The notes below the pieces were generated by a model. That model was not told the DNA's origin and did not search any database. It saw nothing but the letters and a program-made list of their open reading frames with translations. From Avoscillospira_A sp052117125 (GTDB taxonomy: Bacteria; Bacillota; Clostridia; Oscillospirales; Oscillospiraceae), in the NCBI RefSeq assembly GCF_052117125.1, contig NZ_JBQKJT010000009.1, forward strand, positions 1 to 64,000: DNA of 64,000 nt, given 5' to 3'. The translations under genes were made by a program, and so were the position numbers. Shown here piece by piece: positions 31,913-40,793 of this stretch (positions are counted from its first letter, which is position 1; the number at the start of each line of letters is the position of its first letter).

Positions 31913-32356
31913 TCAATCCAACAACTGCCGCAGCAGCGCTTCATCGGCCCCTTCATAAACGGTGCCGTCCCACTGGATGTTGGGACCATGGCCGCAGTGC
32001 TTGAGACAGGGGACCGTCCGGCAGGCAATGCCGTGGACCGTCTGACCGGAGACAATGCCCCAGTTCCGTTCCAAAAGCTCCAGGAGCTTGGCGCTGCCCC
32101 GGCCGCCGCAGCTTTTGCCGCAGCAAACCACCAGCCGGTGGCGGACATGCTCCGTTTTCAGAGAGGGATATCGGGCGATGATGGCATTTAAAAATGTCAC
32201 CCGCAATCCGTAGGCCGTGCAGACGGCCTGGAGCGCCGCGTCGGAGATCAGACCTTCCTCGGTCTGAATCTCCCGCAGCAGTTCCACCAGGGCGGACTGC
32301 TGCGACGGTGCGCCGGCATCACGATAATAGTCCAGTGCTTCTTTTAAAGTCCACAT
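31913..32356 (-). CDS. NuoE/HydC-like [2Fe-2S] thioredoxin-fold protein
   Basis: A 147-residue protein resembling the 24-kDa NADH-dehydrogenase subunit NuoE and HydC of bifurcating hydrogenases. A helical N-terminal part (QSALVELLREIQTEEGLISD) precedes a thioredoxin-like domain with the cluster ligands in VVCCGKSCGGRGSAKLL and the ACRTVPCLKHCGHGP stretch. Start ATG 32356 after GAGG; ATG 32365 is also possible. It follows the anti-sigma gene at once (they almost overlap), about 2.5 kb downstream of the hydrogenase subunits on the same strand. It probably serves as the third hydrogenase subunit. Confidence 0.75.
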   Translation of the reverse strand: MWTLKEALDYYRDAGAPSQQSALVELLREIQTEEGLISDAALQAVCTAYGLRVTFLNAIIARYPSLKTEHVRHRLVVCCGKSCGGRGSAKLLELLERNWGIVSGQTVHGIACRTVPCLKHCGHGPNIQWDGTVYEGADEALLRQLLD

Positions 32357-32367
32357 TGGTTTCATCC

Positions 32368-33087
32368 TCATCCACAAACGATGACCAGATTACAGGGCGT
32401 ATCATCCGCGGCGTTTTCAAGATCGCCGTGGGTGCGGAAACCGTAAAGGTCGCTGTAATCGGCAATGATCTGCCGCACCGTGGCGGCATCCAGCGTAAAA
32501 TGGTAGACCCCACAGGCGCCGTCCACCTCCACGGTCTGTCCCTCCAGCTGGGGAATGGTTTCCACAGCGGGGGAGGCGGGGTTGTCTCCCAACTCCACCA
32601 ACAAAGATTCCGCAGTGGTGGTTTCCGGCTCCACGTTGAAAGCGGTCGGAGCGGCCGCATCGCCCGGCAACTCCCGGGTGGCAACATCCGGCGTATCCTC
32701 CTGGACAGGCAGGGCGTCGGTCTGGGTATAGCTGGCCCGGGCGACTTGCGGCTGTGCCGGTTCCTCGGTCTGCCGGGGCAGATATCCCAGGCCCAGGGCC
32801 AGACACAGCACCGCAGCGGCAGCCAGTCCCATAACGGCGGGACGGACGCGGCGGCGTCTGCTGGGTTTGGGTTCGGCGGCGACAGCCTCCATAATACGCA
32901 GGTGGAGCTGGGCCGGCGGTTCCTCGGACAATTCCAGAATACCCTGATCCATGGCTGTGTAGGCATCCAGAATGCGGCGGCAGTCGGGGCACCGGGCCAG
33001 ATGGGCCTCCAGGCGAGCCTCTTCTTCCGGGGTGTTGGCTCTATCCAGATGGCCCGACAATAAGACAAGTGCTTCTTCACAGGTCAC
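32368..33087 (-). CDS. Zinc-finger anti-sigma factor (zf-HC2) with one membrane helix
   Basis: A 239-residue protein. It starts with the anti-sigma zinc-binding H-x3-C-x2-C motif (HLARCPDCRRIL, residues ~29-40, plus C3), then a basic stop-transfer stretch RRRRVRP, one transmembrane helix (~85-100) and an extracytoplasmic ~135-residue domain that could sense an envelope signal. It starts at GTG 33087 overlapping the sigma factor stop, with GAGAGGAGG upstream. It most likely holds the sigma factor of the preceding gene at the membrane. Confidence 0.88.
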   Translation of the reverse strand: MTCEEALVLLSGHLDRANTPEEEARLEAHLARCPDCRRILDAYTAMDQGILELSEEPPAQLHLRIMEAVAAEPKPSRRRRVRPAVMGLAAAAVLCLALGLGYLPRQTEEPAQPQVARASYTQTDALPVQEDTPDVATRELPGDAAAPTAFNVEPETTTAESLLVELGDNPASPAVETIPQLEGQTVEVDGACGVYHFTLDAATVRQIIADYSDLYGFRTHGDLENAADDTPCNLVIVCG

Positions 33088-33698
33088 GGTGCATCCCTCC
33101 TCTCATGACTCGTTAGTTTAGACGAAGGAGAAGTGGATTTGTTCCCCAATTTTTGCATTGCTTCCCGCATTTTTTCTCTGGCTCTGGCAATGCGGGACTT
33201 GACGGTGCCTTCCCGGACCTGTAAAACGGCGGCAATGTCGGCGTAGCTCAGCTCGTGGACTACCCGCAGCGTCAACGCTTCCCGGTACTCCGGTTCCAGG
33301 GACTGGAGCGCGTCGGCTACCTGCTGCCGGTCCTCCTGGGCGGAAAGACGCTCCTCAGGACCGGCGGCCGGGTCCGGGACCTCCAAGGGCCGCTCGTCGC
33401 CCTCGCCGTCTTCTACATGGAGGGGAAGGACTTTCCGCTTCTGTTCCCGCCGCAGATGGTCGATGCAGAGGTTGCTGCACAGACGGTACAGCCAGGTGGA
33501 AAAGGCTGCGTCGGCCCGGAAAGAGCCAAGACTGCGCCATGCTTTGAGAAAGGTCTCCTGTGTCAGGTCCATGGCGTCGTCGGCGTTGCCGCACATGCGC
33601 AGACAAAGGTTGTAGATGGGTTTTTCGTAGGATAAAACCAGCTGTTCAAAGGCGTCGCTGTCACCGGCGGCGGCTTTGCGGACCAGCTCTGTATCCAT
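33084..33698 (-). CDS. ECF RNA polymerase sigma factor (SigW/RpoE type)
   Basis: A 204-residue group IV sigma factor. Region 2 is visible in AFEQLVLSYEKPIYNLCLRM, DLTQETFLKAWRSLG and STWLYRLCSNLCIDHLRR. Region 4 is visible in ALQSLEPEYREALTLRVV and YADIAAVLQVREGTVKSRIA. The start ATG 33698 has GAGGTGAAC upstream and lies five bases after the dus stop. Overlap with the anti-sigma gene indicates a regulated pair. Its regulon is unknown; the operon itself is a candidate. Confidence 0.92.
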   Translation of the reverse strand: MDTELVRKAAAGDSDAFEQLVLSYEKPIYNLCLRMCGNADDAMDLTQETFLKAWRSLGSFRADAAFSTWLYRLCSNLCIDHLRREQKRKVLPLHVEDGEGDERPLEVPDPAAGPEERLSAQEDRQQVADALQSLEPEYREALTLRVVHELSYADIAAVLQVREGTVKSRIARAREKMREAMQKLGNKSTSPSSKLTSHERRDAP

Positions 33699-33703
33699 GG
33701 TGT

Positions 33704-34672
33704 TCACCTCAAATCCCGCTGGATGCCCTTGGCGATGGCGTAGATATCGTCCATGGAGCCGATGTGGGAAATCTTTTCTTTGTAATAGGTGCTGTGGGCC
33801 ACGCCCCGCAGATACCACGCAAAGTGCTTACGGGCTTCCAGACAGGCAATGTGTTCGCCCTTGTCTGCCCGGGCCAGCTCAAACTGCTCCACAGCCACGT
33901 CCACCCGCTGAGAAAGGGGCGGGCGCTCCGGTACCGGTTGGCGGTTGAGGGCGGCCAGAGATTGCTGGAAGAGCCACGGGTCTCCAAAGGCAGCCCGGCC
34001 AATCATAATCATATCGGCATTGGTGCGCTTTTGGCATCGGACGGCGGCCTCGGCGCTGTCCACGTCGCCGTTGGCACAGAGGGGGACGGTCAGCACCTGC
34101 CGGACCTTGGCAATGGTGTCCCAATCGGCGACGCCGGAGTACATCATGGTTTTGGTGCGGCCATGGACCGTAATAGCCGCTGCACCGGCGTCTTCCATAC
34201 GTTTGGCGAAGTCCACCACATGGATCGAACCCTTGTCCCAGCCCAGCCGCGTCTTGACAGTAACCGGTACGGGGACGGCCTCGGCCACGGCTTCCACAAT
34301 GCGGGCAGCCAGGTCCGGGTCTTTCATCAGGGCGCTGCCGTCGCCGTTGTTGGCGATTTTCGGCACAGGACAGCCCATATTGATGTCGATAAAATCAAAC
34401 TCCCCATGGGTCAGGACCAGTTGGGCGGCCTGGGCCATAATGGCCGGGTCGTTGCCGAAAATCTGCGCACCGCAGAGACCGTCGCCGGGCGTGCGTTTGA
34501 GGAGGGTGACGCTTTTCCGGTCCTGGTAGACCAGAGCCCGGGAGGACACCATTTCCGTCACGGTAACGGAAGCGCCCAGCCGGGCACAGATGGTACGGAA
34601 GGCCAGGTCGGTGACACCGGCCATAGGGGCCAGAACGAGGGGCCCGTGGGCAGGGAAGGGATGGCGGGACAT
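33704..34672 (-). CDS. tRNA-dihydrouridine synthase (Dus family)
   Basis: A 322-residue FMN enzyme reducing uridine in the tRNA D-loop. It has LVLAPMAGVTDLAFRTICAR, the active-site INMGCPVPKIANNGDGSALM and TVHGRTKTMMYSG with VPLCANGDV. The closest clostridial type is DusB. It is followed after five bases by the ECF sigma gene. Whether it shares the hydrogenase promoter is unclear, because a 16-base palindrome at 34778-34813 separates it from hydA. Confidence 0.92.
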   Translation of the reverse strand: MSRHPFPAHGPLVLAPMAGVTDLAFRTICARLGASVTVTEMVSSRALVYQDRKSVTLLKRTPGDGLCGAQIFGNDPAIMAQAAQLVLTHGEFDFIDINMGCPVPKIANNGDGSALMKDPDLAARIVEAVAEAVPVPVTVKTRLGWDKGSIHVVDFAKRMEDAGAAAITVHGRTKTMMYSGVADWDTIAKVRQVLTVPLCANGDVDSAEAAVRCQKRTNADMIMIGRAAFGDPWLFQQSLAALNRQPVPERPPLSQRVDVAVEQFELARADKGEHIACLEARKHFAWYLRGVAHSTYYKEKISHIGSMDDIYAIAKGIQRDLR

Positions 34673-34777
34673 AAACGGCCTCCTTGTTGTTCAGTCGTAA
34701 TTTATATCATACCACAGTACGTTGGAAAAGTTAAGTACAAAAAACAAAAAGCCCCGGAAATGGTGTAAAACTGAAAT

Positions 34778-34813
34778 CCCCGGCGTCGGATTCCGTAGAA
34801 TCCGACGCCGGGG
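34778..34813. terminator. 16-base perfect palindrome after hydA
   Basis: CCCCGGCGTCGGATTC / its exact complement with a CGTA loop, between hydA (ends 34856) and dus (starts 34672). A weak T-run follows on the minus strand, so it probably ends the hydrogenase transcript. Confidence 0.65.
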
Positions 34814-34855
34814 ACACGTTATACGGTTCTGAAACCCAAAGAAATTCAGAACGCG

Positions 34856-36604
34856 TCACCGCGCCATCTTGGGGGGCATTTCCCAGCCGTAGTGGTCGGT
34901 GTGCAGCAGATGGTGGGCTTTTTCGCTCAAGGGGGCGCCCAGATAGTCTCGATACAACGCCTGAATCTCCGGGTTCTCATGGGAGAACCGAAGGTCGTTG
35001 ACGGCATCGAGGCCATAGAGCCGTTGACCGCGGACGCCGGCCAGCTCCTGGGCCGCGTGGATCGGTTGACCGCCGCCGCCGGCACAGCCGCCGGGACAGG
35101 CCATGACTTCCACAAAGTCGTACTGTACCTGGCCGCGCCGCAGAGCACGAATCAGCCGGCGGGTGTTGCCCAGACCACTGACCACAGCCACGCGGAGAGT
35201 GTTGCCGGCAATCTCGAATTCGGCTTCCTTCCAGCCGTCCAGACCACGGACGCTGCGGAACGCGTCGGGCTGGGGATTCTCACCGGTGACGAGATAATAG
35301 GCCGAGCGCAGGGCAGCCTCCATGACACCGCCGGTGGCGCCGAAGATCACGCCTGCGCCGGAACCGGTACCCAGGGGAGAATCGAACGATTCGTCTGTAA
35401 GGGATGCCACATCGATGTGCTCAGCACGAATCATGCGGGTGATTTCCCGGACAGTCAAGCTCAAATCCACATCCTGCCCGGCGCCCGCGTCGTTCATGGT
35501 GGGCAGATCGGCTTCCTGCTTCTTGGCCATGCAGGGCATGATGGACAGGCAGAAGATCCGGCTGGGGTCCACGCCCAGCTTTTCGGCAAAATAGGACTTT
35601 GCCACGGCGCCGAACATCTGCTGCGGGGATTTGGCCGAAGAGAGCTGATCCACCATATCCGGGTACTGGGATTTGAGGAACCGCACCCAGCCGGGGCAGC
35701 AGGAGGTGAACATGGGGGAGCGGTCGTCGCCGCGATGCTGAAGCCGCTGGAGGAATTCGCTGCCCTCCTCCATGATGGTCAGATCAGCGGAGAAATTGGT
35801 GTCGAAAATGTAGTCAAACCCCATCCGACGCAGTGCCGCCACCAGGCGGCCCGCCGTGGCTTCCTCGGCATCCAGGCCCATGGCCTCGCCCCAGGCCACC
35901 CGGACAGCGGGAGCCACCTGGACCACGGTGAGTTTGTCCGGGTCGTTGAGGGCGGCAAAGGCCCGCTGGGTGTCGTCCCGGGCCATCAAGGCGCCCACGG
36001 GACAGTGGGTAATGCACTGGCCGCAAAGGGCGCAGTCGGCCTGCTCAATGGTGCGGCCGCCCGACACGTCCACGGTGGTGCGGGAGCCGGTATTACACAC
36101 ATCCCAGATGTTGAGGGATTGGACTTTGTCACACACCTGGATACAGCGCATACACTTGATGCACTTGGAAGCGTCGCGGATCAAGGGGAAGCTCCGGTTC
36201 CAACGACTGTGGGGCAGCTCCTTGTGGTAGTCCAGATGGGAGATACCCAGGTCGTTGGCCAGTTTTTGCAGCTCGCAGTTGCCGCTGCGGACGCAGTAGG
36301 GGCAGTCGCAGTTGTGCTGGGACAGAATCAGCTCCACATTGGTACGCCGGGCATTGCGGACCCGGGGGGAGTTGGTGTAGACCACCATACCTTCGCGGAC
36401 GTGGTTGTTACAGGCGGCTACCAGCTTCTGAATGCCCTCAATCTCCACCACACAGACGCGGCAGGCGCCGATTTCGTTCAGACCTTCCCAATAGCACAGG
36501 GAGGGGATGGCGATGCCGACGCTGCGGGCGGCCGCCAGAATGGAAGTGCCTTCCGGCACTGTGACGGCGATACCGTCAATCGTACATTGCACCATAGTTA
36601 CCAT
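34856..36604 (-). CDS. hydA: [FeFe] hydrogenase catalytic subunit
   Basis: A ~582-residue monomeric-type hydrogenase. N-terminal [2Fe-2S] ferredoxin domain (SIPSLCYWEGLNEIGACRVC), His-ligated cluster domain (HNCDCPYCVRSGNCELQ), two [4Fe-4S] motifs (CIKCMRCIQVC, CALCGQCITHCP), then the H-cluster domain with all three signatures: TSCCPGW, IMPCMAKK and MACPGGCAGGGGQ. It makes or oxidises hydrogen with electrons from ferredoxin or NAD(P)H. The start is ATG 36604 or 36595, overlapping the stop of the upstream GltD-like gene, so the two are coupled. Confidence 0.95.
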   Translation of the reverse strand: MVTMVQCTIDGIAVTVPEGTSILAAARSVGIAIPSLCYWEGLNEIGACRVCVVEIEGIQKLVAACNNHVREGMVVYTNSPRVRNARRTNVELILSQHNCDCPYCVRSGNCELQKLANDLGISHLDYHKELPHSRWNRSFPLIRDASKCIKCMRCIQVCDKVQSLNIWDVCNTGSRTTVDVSGGRTIEQADCALCGQCITHCPVGALMARDDTQRAFAALNDPDKLTVVQVAPAVRVAWGEAMGLDAEEATAGRLVAALRRMGFDYIFDTNFSADLTIMEEGSEFLQRLQHRGDDRSPMFTSCCPGWVRFLKSQYPDMVDQLSSAKSPQQMFGAVAKSYFAEKLGVDPSRIFCLSIMPCMAKKQEADLPTMNDAGAGQDVDLSLTVREITRMIRAEHIDVASLTDESFDSPLGTGSGAGVIFGATGGVMEAALRSAYYLVTGENPQPDAFRSVRGLDGWKEAEFEIAGNTLRVAVVSGLGNTRRLIRALRRGQVQYDFVEVMACPGGCAGGGGQPIHAAQELAGVRGQRLYGLDAVNDLRFSHENPEIQALYRDYLGAPLSEKAHHLLHTDHYGWEMPPKMAR

Positions 36605-38439
36605 TTCTTCATCCGCCCTCCCTTGAATACTCCAAAGCCAAAGTGATCGCAGCGCAGGCAACGGCCCGCCTCCTGCTGGGCGACTTCGTCGGTGAAGCCG
36701 CACTCGATGCAGCGGAAGTCGTCCTTGCGCTCCAGGGCCGGTTCCATGGGCAGTTCGCTGCGGCCGCAGGAGGGCCGCTCGCCCAGTACCGGCTCGGGGA
36801 TGGGTTCGGTGAAATCGGCGCGGATTTCGTGGAAATACCCCAGGTACTCATCGATGTTGGCCGCCGCCACCTTACCGGCGGCAATGGCCTTGATGGCCGT
36901 GGCCGGGCCGGTGACGCAGTCGCCGCCGGCGAAGATGCCCTCGTTGTTTTCAATGTCGCCGGAGGACAGCGCGGCAATGGTGCCGCGGTGAATGGGTACG
37001 CCGGCTTCTTCAAAGGCTTTGAGTTCGATGTTCTGGCCGATGGCCACAATGACGATGTCCACGGGAATGCGGCGCTCCGGCTCCCGGGCCGTCTCAGAGG
37101 CGGGACGGCCGTTGCGGTCAATGGCGCCGGGGCGCTGGGGCTGGACCCACAGGGCGGCGACATCGCCGTTTTCGTCGGCTTCGATGCGGACGGGGGCCAT
37201 CATGGTCAAAAGCTCTACGCCCTCCGCCAGTGCGCCTTCCACTTCTTCGGCCAGCGCCGTCATGTCCTGCTGACGGCGGCGGTATGCCACATAGACGGCG
37301 TCGGCGCCCAGACGGACGGCGCTCCGGCAGCAGTCCATGGCAACGTTGCCGCCGCCGATGACGGCGACACGCTTGCCGGTGAAGTCGGGAAGCTCCGCAT
37401 CGCCGATGGCCCGGAGCATTTCCACGGCGGAAACCACGCCGCGGGCGTCCTCTCCCTCGATGCCGCACTTCTTGTCGGTGTGAGCGCCGATGGAGATGTA
37501 GACCGCGTCGTAATCATGGTTGAGCTGGGCCAGGGAGATATCCTCACCGATGGTCACGTTACAGCGAACTTCCACACCGGTGGCCAGAATGGCGTCGATG
37601 TCCTTTTGCAGTTCCTCTCTGGGCAGACGGTAGCTGGGGATGCCGTAGCGGAGCATACCGCCCAACTGCTTGCGCGCCTCAAAGACTGTGACCTTGTGCC
37701 CCATAAGGGACAGATAATAGGCGGCGGAAAGGCCGCTGGGACCGCCGCCGACAATGGCGACACGCTTTCCGGTGGCGGGGCCGCACTGGGGAGGCGGCAC
37801 AATGCCGGCGTGGTCCACGGCATAGCGCTTGAGACCGCGGATGTTGACGGCGCCTTCGATCATATTGCGGCGGCAGCGGGACTCGCAGGGATGTTCGCAG
37901 ACGCGGCCGCAGGCTCCGGGGAATGGATTGTCCTTGCGGATCAGACGGACGGCGTCGGCATAGCGGCCAGCGGCCACCAGGGCCACATAGCCGGGAATGT
38001 CTACACCGGCAGGACATTGGGCCACACAGGGCACCGGCTGGTCGAGATTGCAGGTGCAGCGGCCCTCGGTAATATGGGAAACGTAGTCGTCCCGGAAGCC
38101 GTGTAAGCCCTTGAGCACCATTTTTGCCGCTTCATAGCCGATGGCGCAGTCGGCGGAATCGGCGATGACCTGGGCGGTGTTTTCAATGGACCGCAACGTG
38201 TCCAATGTGGTGCTGCCGTGCAGCACATCCTCCAGGAGCAATTCCAGCTGCCGCAGGCCCACGCGGCAGGGAACGCATTTGCCGCAGGTCTGGGCGTGAC
38301 AGAGTTTTAAAAAGGATGCGGCCAAATCCACGGGACATAGCCCGGGAGGACTGGCGACGATGCGGTGTTCCAGATCCCGATAGAGACTTTCTACCACGGC
38401 CTGGGACCCGCTGGTGGAGTAGAATTCCAGTCTGCTCAT
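36598..38439 (-). CDS. Hydrogenase-linked NuoF-end/GltD-like flavoprotein
   Basis: A 613-residue fusion. Residues ~1-95 are only the C-terminal iron-sulfur end of NuoF/HydB (AQTCGKCVPCRVG, Cys 47/52/55/58); the FMN- and NADH-binding part of NuoF is missing. The rest is a GltD-like flavoprotein: cluster-binding CPAGVDIPGYV region, FAD motif VAIVGGGPSGLSAAYYL, NAD(P) motif VAVIGGGNVAMDCCRSAV and ending AGGDCVTGPATAIKAIAAGK. A last Cys cluster (CIECGF, CLRCDHFGFG) may hold another centre. It overlaps hydA and likely links NADPH/NADH to hydrogen turnover, as in glutamate-synthase-linked [FeFe] hydrogenases. Confidence 0.85.
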   Translation of the reverse strand: MSRLEFYSTSGSQAVVESLYRDLEHRIVASPPGLCPVDLAASFLKLCHAQTCGKCVPCRVGLRQLELLLEDVLHGSTTLDTLRSIENTAQVIADSADCAIGYEAAKMVLKGLHGFRDDYVSHITEGRCTCNLDQPVPCVAQCPAGVDIPGYVALVAAGRYADAVRLIRKDNPFPGACGRVCEHPCESRCRRNMIEGAVNIRGLKRYAVDHAGIVPPPQCGPATGKRVAIVGGGPSGLSAAYYLSLMGHKVTVFEARKQLGGMLRYGIPSYRLPREELQKDIDAILATGVEVRCNVTIGEDISLAQLNHDYDAVYISIGAHTDKKCGIEGEDARGVVSAVEMLRAIGDAELPDFTGKRVAVIGGGNVAMDCCRSAVRLGADAVYVAYRRRQQDMTALAEEVEGALAEGVELLTMMAPVRIEADENGDVAALWVQPQRPGAIDRNGRPASETAREPERRIPVDIVIVAIGQNIELKAFEEAGVPIHRGTIAALSSGDIENNEGIFAGGDCVTGPATAIKAIAAGKVAAANIDEYLGYFHEIRADFTEPIPEPVLGERPSCGRSELPMEPALERKDDFRCIECGFTDEVAQQEAGRCLRCDHFGFGVFKGGRMKKW

Positions 38440-38530
38440 ATACTACCTCCGTAAAATAAAATGGAAACCGTACCTTTCTCGAGCGTACCATGGGTTGCAC
38501 AGGGCACGCGGATTTATTCCGTACTACTTC

Positions 38531-38564
38531 ATACTAATACTTTTGTATCGATATTGCAATATCG
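38531..38564 (-). promoter_or_regulatory. Candidate hydrogenase promoter with palindromic operator
   Basis: On the minus strand TTGCAA (38559-38554), 17 bases and TAGTAT (38536-38531). The -35 box is the centre of the 16-base perfect palindrome CGATATTGCAATATCG (38549-38564), a plausible repressor site. A second inverted repeat TTTGGC-N5-GCCAAA lies at 38591-38607. The 309-base gap 38440-38748 otherwise holds only the SLH-gene terminator. Confidence 0.55.
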
Positions 38565-38611
38565 GTTCAACCAAAAAATAGGCAATTTATTTTGGCAATT
38601 CGCCAAAGAAA

Positions 38612-38637
38612 CAGACCGCCCCGTGGAGGGCGGTCTG
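38612..38637 (-). terminator. Terminator after the SLH-domain gene
   Basis: CAGACCGCCC/GGGCGGTCTG stem followed on the minus strand by TTTCTTT. Confidence 0.8.
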
Positions 38638-38748
38638 AAACTGTAGGAAAGGCATCTGCAACAGGGCAGGAACAGGGAAAAGGAACCCATCAGCGCGGAT
38701 TGCAGCAAACTGGCAGTGCGATGGTTTTCAGTGGAATTCCAGGAGAGA

Positions 38749-40632
38749 TCATGGAGTTTCGGCGATGCCCAATCCCAGATCGTTGAGCCGCTGCTGCTCC
38801 GCCTGCCGCAGCTGTTCCAGATAGACAGGGATCTGCTCCGCCGGTACCTGGGTTTCCGGATAGGCCTGGTTCAGCGATTCTACACGGATGGACGGCTGCT
38901 GGCCCTGCCGCAGCAATACATATCGGACACTGTCGCCGGGCCGGGTGTCCCATTCGGTCCAGCTGAATCCCACCAGTCCCGCCTCGTCTGCATCCCACAG
39001 ATGTGTAATGGTGATGTCATGGCCTGTGTCGGCGCTTAGGGCTGTCTCCCAGACGCCCACGGGGGACCGGTACAAAATCTCATTGCCCGGATGCCGCTCC
39101 ATCACCACACTGGCGCCCAGCGTGGCCGGATAGCCCAGGGTGTGGGTCAGCACATAGAGGCTGCCGTCGTCCAGGACCAGCAGATCGTCCACGGGCCGGT
39201 CCAGGAGACACTGCAGGACACCGTTCTCCACCCGGTACAGCCCCGCGCCGCCCCAGTAAAACCCTTCTGTCTCGTCAAAAACCGTCCGTTCCAGCAGCTG
39301 TTTCCCGCCGGTGACCGGGTCGGGGAATGGGCTGTCCTCTGCGTGGGGCAGCTCGAATCGGGCCAGGACCGTTCCCGACGGCATGGCAATCTGTTGCAGT
39401 ACCGTTTCCTCCCCGACGGTTTGCTGGACGAGCACCGATTCCGGCAGAACATCGAACGGCTTCTGATCGTCCAGGAAGGAAAGCGCTGTGACGGCGGCGC
39501 CCTCCAAAAGCCAGCTACGGCTGGTTGCGCCGGCATGATCCTGGATGGTCAGCAGCACCCCGCCGTCCGTCGGTGCAAACACATAGAACGGAGACTCCAG
39601 AGTGGACCAGAGGGGTTCCAGCTCCAGGACGGACTGTACCGTTTGTCCGTCGAAATACAGCAGGCGTTCCGGTACGCCGTCGGCGCGGCGCAGCAGCAGA
39701 TAGTCGCCGCTGTCCGCCGTACCGGCCCCATAGGCCACCGTCTGTCCATCCGTCAGCGGCAGCGGCACCGGTTGTCCCACCAATGCCAGCGTGTCACAGT
39801 CCATCGGACAGAGTTCCGTCTGCCCTGCGGTTTGCCGGGTGGCCAACAGATGGTCGTGGGGCGCATCCCCGGAGCCGTAAAGAAACTCCAGCCCGGTTTC
39901 AGAACTGGTATACGTCACACCGGCGGTGGTGCGGCACACGGCGTTGCCCTCAGCCATGGTGTAGACAGAATGGAATATGGACAGGGAGGGGGTCTGGAAC
40001 TGTTCCGCCGTAAAGACGTTGTCCTGAATCAGGCGGGAGGCCAGGGTCTGGTTGCTGCTGGTGGTATTGTTCAACGCCAGAACGGAAAAGGTGACGGCGT
40101 CCCGCCGCAAAAATCCGGTCTGGTCCAGGGATTGCTGGAGGGGACGCAGAGAGACGGCCCAGCCGGTGTACCATGCGTCATCCGGTACGTTCGGACCGTA
40201 CAGAGCCCGGGTCAGGAAAATCAAATACTGTTCCGCCGTAACGACATGGTCCGCGCCGTAGGCTGTGGCGGAGACGCCCCGGGCCAGGCCGTTGGTCCAC
40301 AGCCAGCCCACATAGGGACTGGCCCACTGGGGAACGTCGGTGAAGGGATGGGAAGGGGACTGGGCCAGGGCTTCGTCCTCTTTTCCCAGGAGCCGCACCA
40401 GCATGACGGCGGCCTCGCTGCGGGTCATGGACCGGTCCAGGGCATAGCCCTCTGCGGTGCCGCGAAACAGTCCCAGGGCGTGGAGAAAGTCCGCCTGGTC
40501 CTGGGGATCGGTGTTCATCTGATCGAACAGCGGCCCCGCCTGCGGGTCCTGATTGGGCACCTGGCAGGCGGCGGCAGGGATGGTACAGGCCAGAAGCGCG
40601 GCCATCAACAGAGGCAGTTTGCGAATGTTCAT
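38749..40632 (-). CDS. Secreted S-layer-homology (SLH) domain protein
   Basis: A 627-residue exported protein. Signal peptide: MNIRKLPLLMAALLACTIPA. Residues ~45-190 show SLH-type repeats (FLHALGLFRGTAEGYALDRS, MTRSEAAVMLVRLLG, HPFTDVPQWASPYVGWLW and NGLARGVSATAYGADHVVTAEQYL), which bind wall polymers. The remaining ~430 residues look like beta strands, perhaps a propeller, of unknown function. Start at 40632 after AAGGATG. Monocistronic. Confidence 0.8.
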   Translation of the reverse strand: MNIRKLPLLMAALLACTIPAAACQVPNQDPQAGPLFDQMNTDPQDQADFLHALGLFRGTAEGYALDRSMTRSEAAVMLVRLLGKEDEALAQSPSHPFTDVPQWASPYVGWLWTNGLARGVSATAYGADHVVTAEQYLIFLTRALYGPNVPDDAWYTGWAVSLRPLQQSLDQTGFLRRDAVTFSVLALNNTTSSNQTLASRLIQDNVFTAEQFQTPSLSIFHSVYTMAEGNAVCRTTAGVTYTSSETGLEFLYGSGDAPHDHLLATRQTAGQTELCPMDCDTLALVGQPVPLPLTDGQTVAYGAGTADSGDYLLLRRADGVPERLLYFDGQTVQSVLELEPLWSTLESPFYVFAPTDGGVLLTIQDHAGATSRSWLLEGAAVTALSFLDDQKPFDVLPESVLVQQTVGEETVLQQIAMPSGTVLARFELPHAEDSPFPDPVTGGKQLLERTVFDETEGFYWGGAGLYRVENGVLQCLLDRPVDDLLVLDDGSLYVLTHTLGYPATLGASVVMERHPGNEILYRSPVGVWETALSADTGHDITITHLWDADEAGLVGFSWTEWDTRPGDSVRYVLLRQGQQPSIRVESLNQAYPETQVPAEQIPVYLEQLRQAEQQRLNDLGLGIAETP

Positions 40633-40732
40633 GAAAACACATCCTTTCCAATGACGCTGTGGAATTGCTGTTTCAATGCACCCTCAGTATAGCACGCGTC
40701 CGGAAAAAGTACCAGATAGAGGAGGGCGATCC

Positions 40733-40782
40733 GCGAAAAAAACGGCAATCCCCCATGGAACCCGTCCGGCTCCATGGGGGGA
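40733..40782 (-). terminator. Terminator after hisIE
   Basis: TCCCCCATGGA / TCCATGGGGGA stem followed on the minus strand by a run of T (plus-strand A-run near 40735-40741), 12 bases beyond the hisIE stop. Confidence 0.85.
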
Positions 40783-40793
40783 GTTCCAATCAA

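Noticed and set aside
34892..36646. A 584-codon open frame opposite hydA
   Set aside because: It is antisense to all three H-cluster motifs, has no ribosome binding site and has low-complexity Gly/Ala/His sequence.
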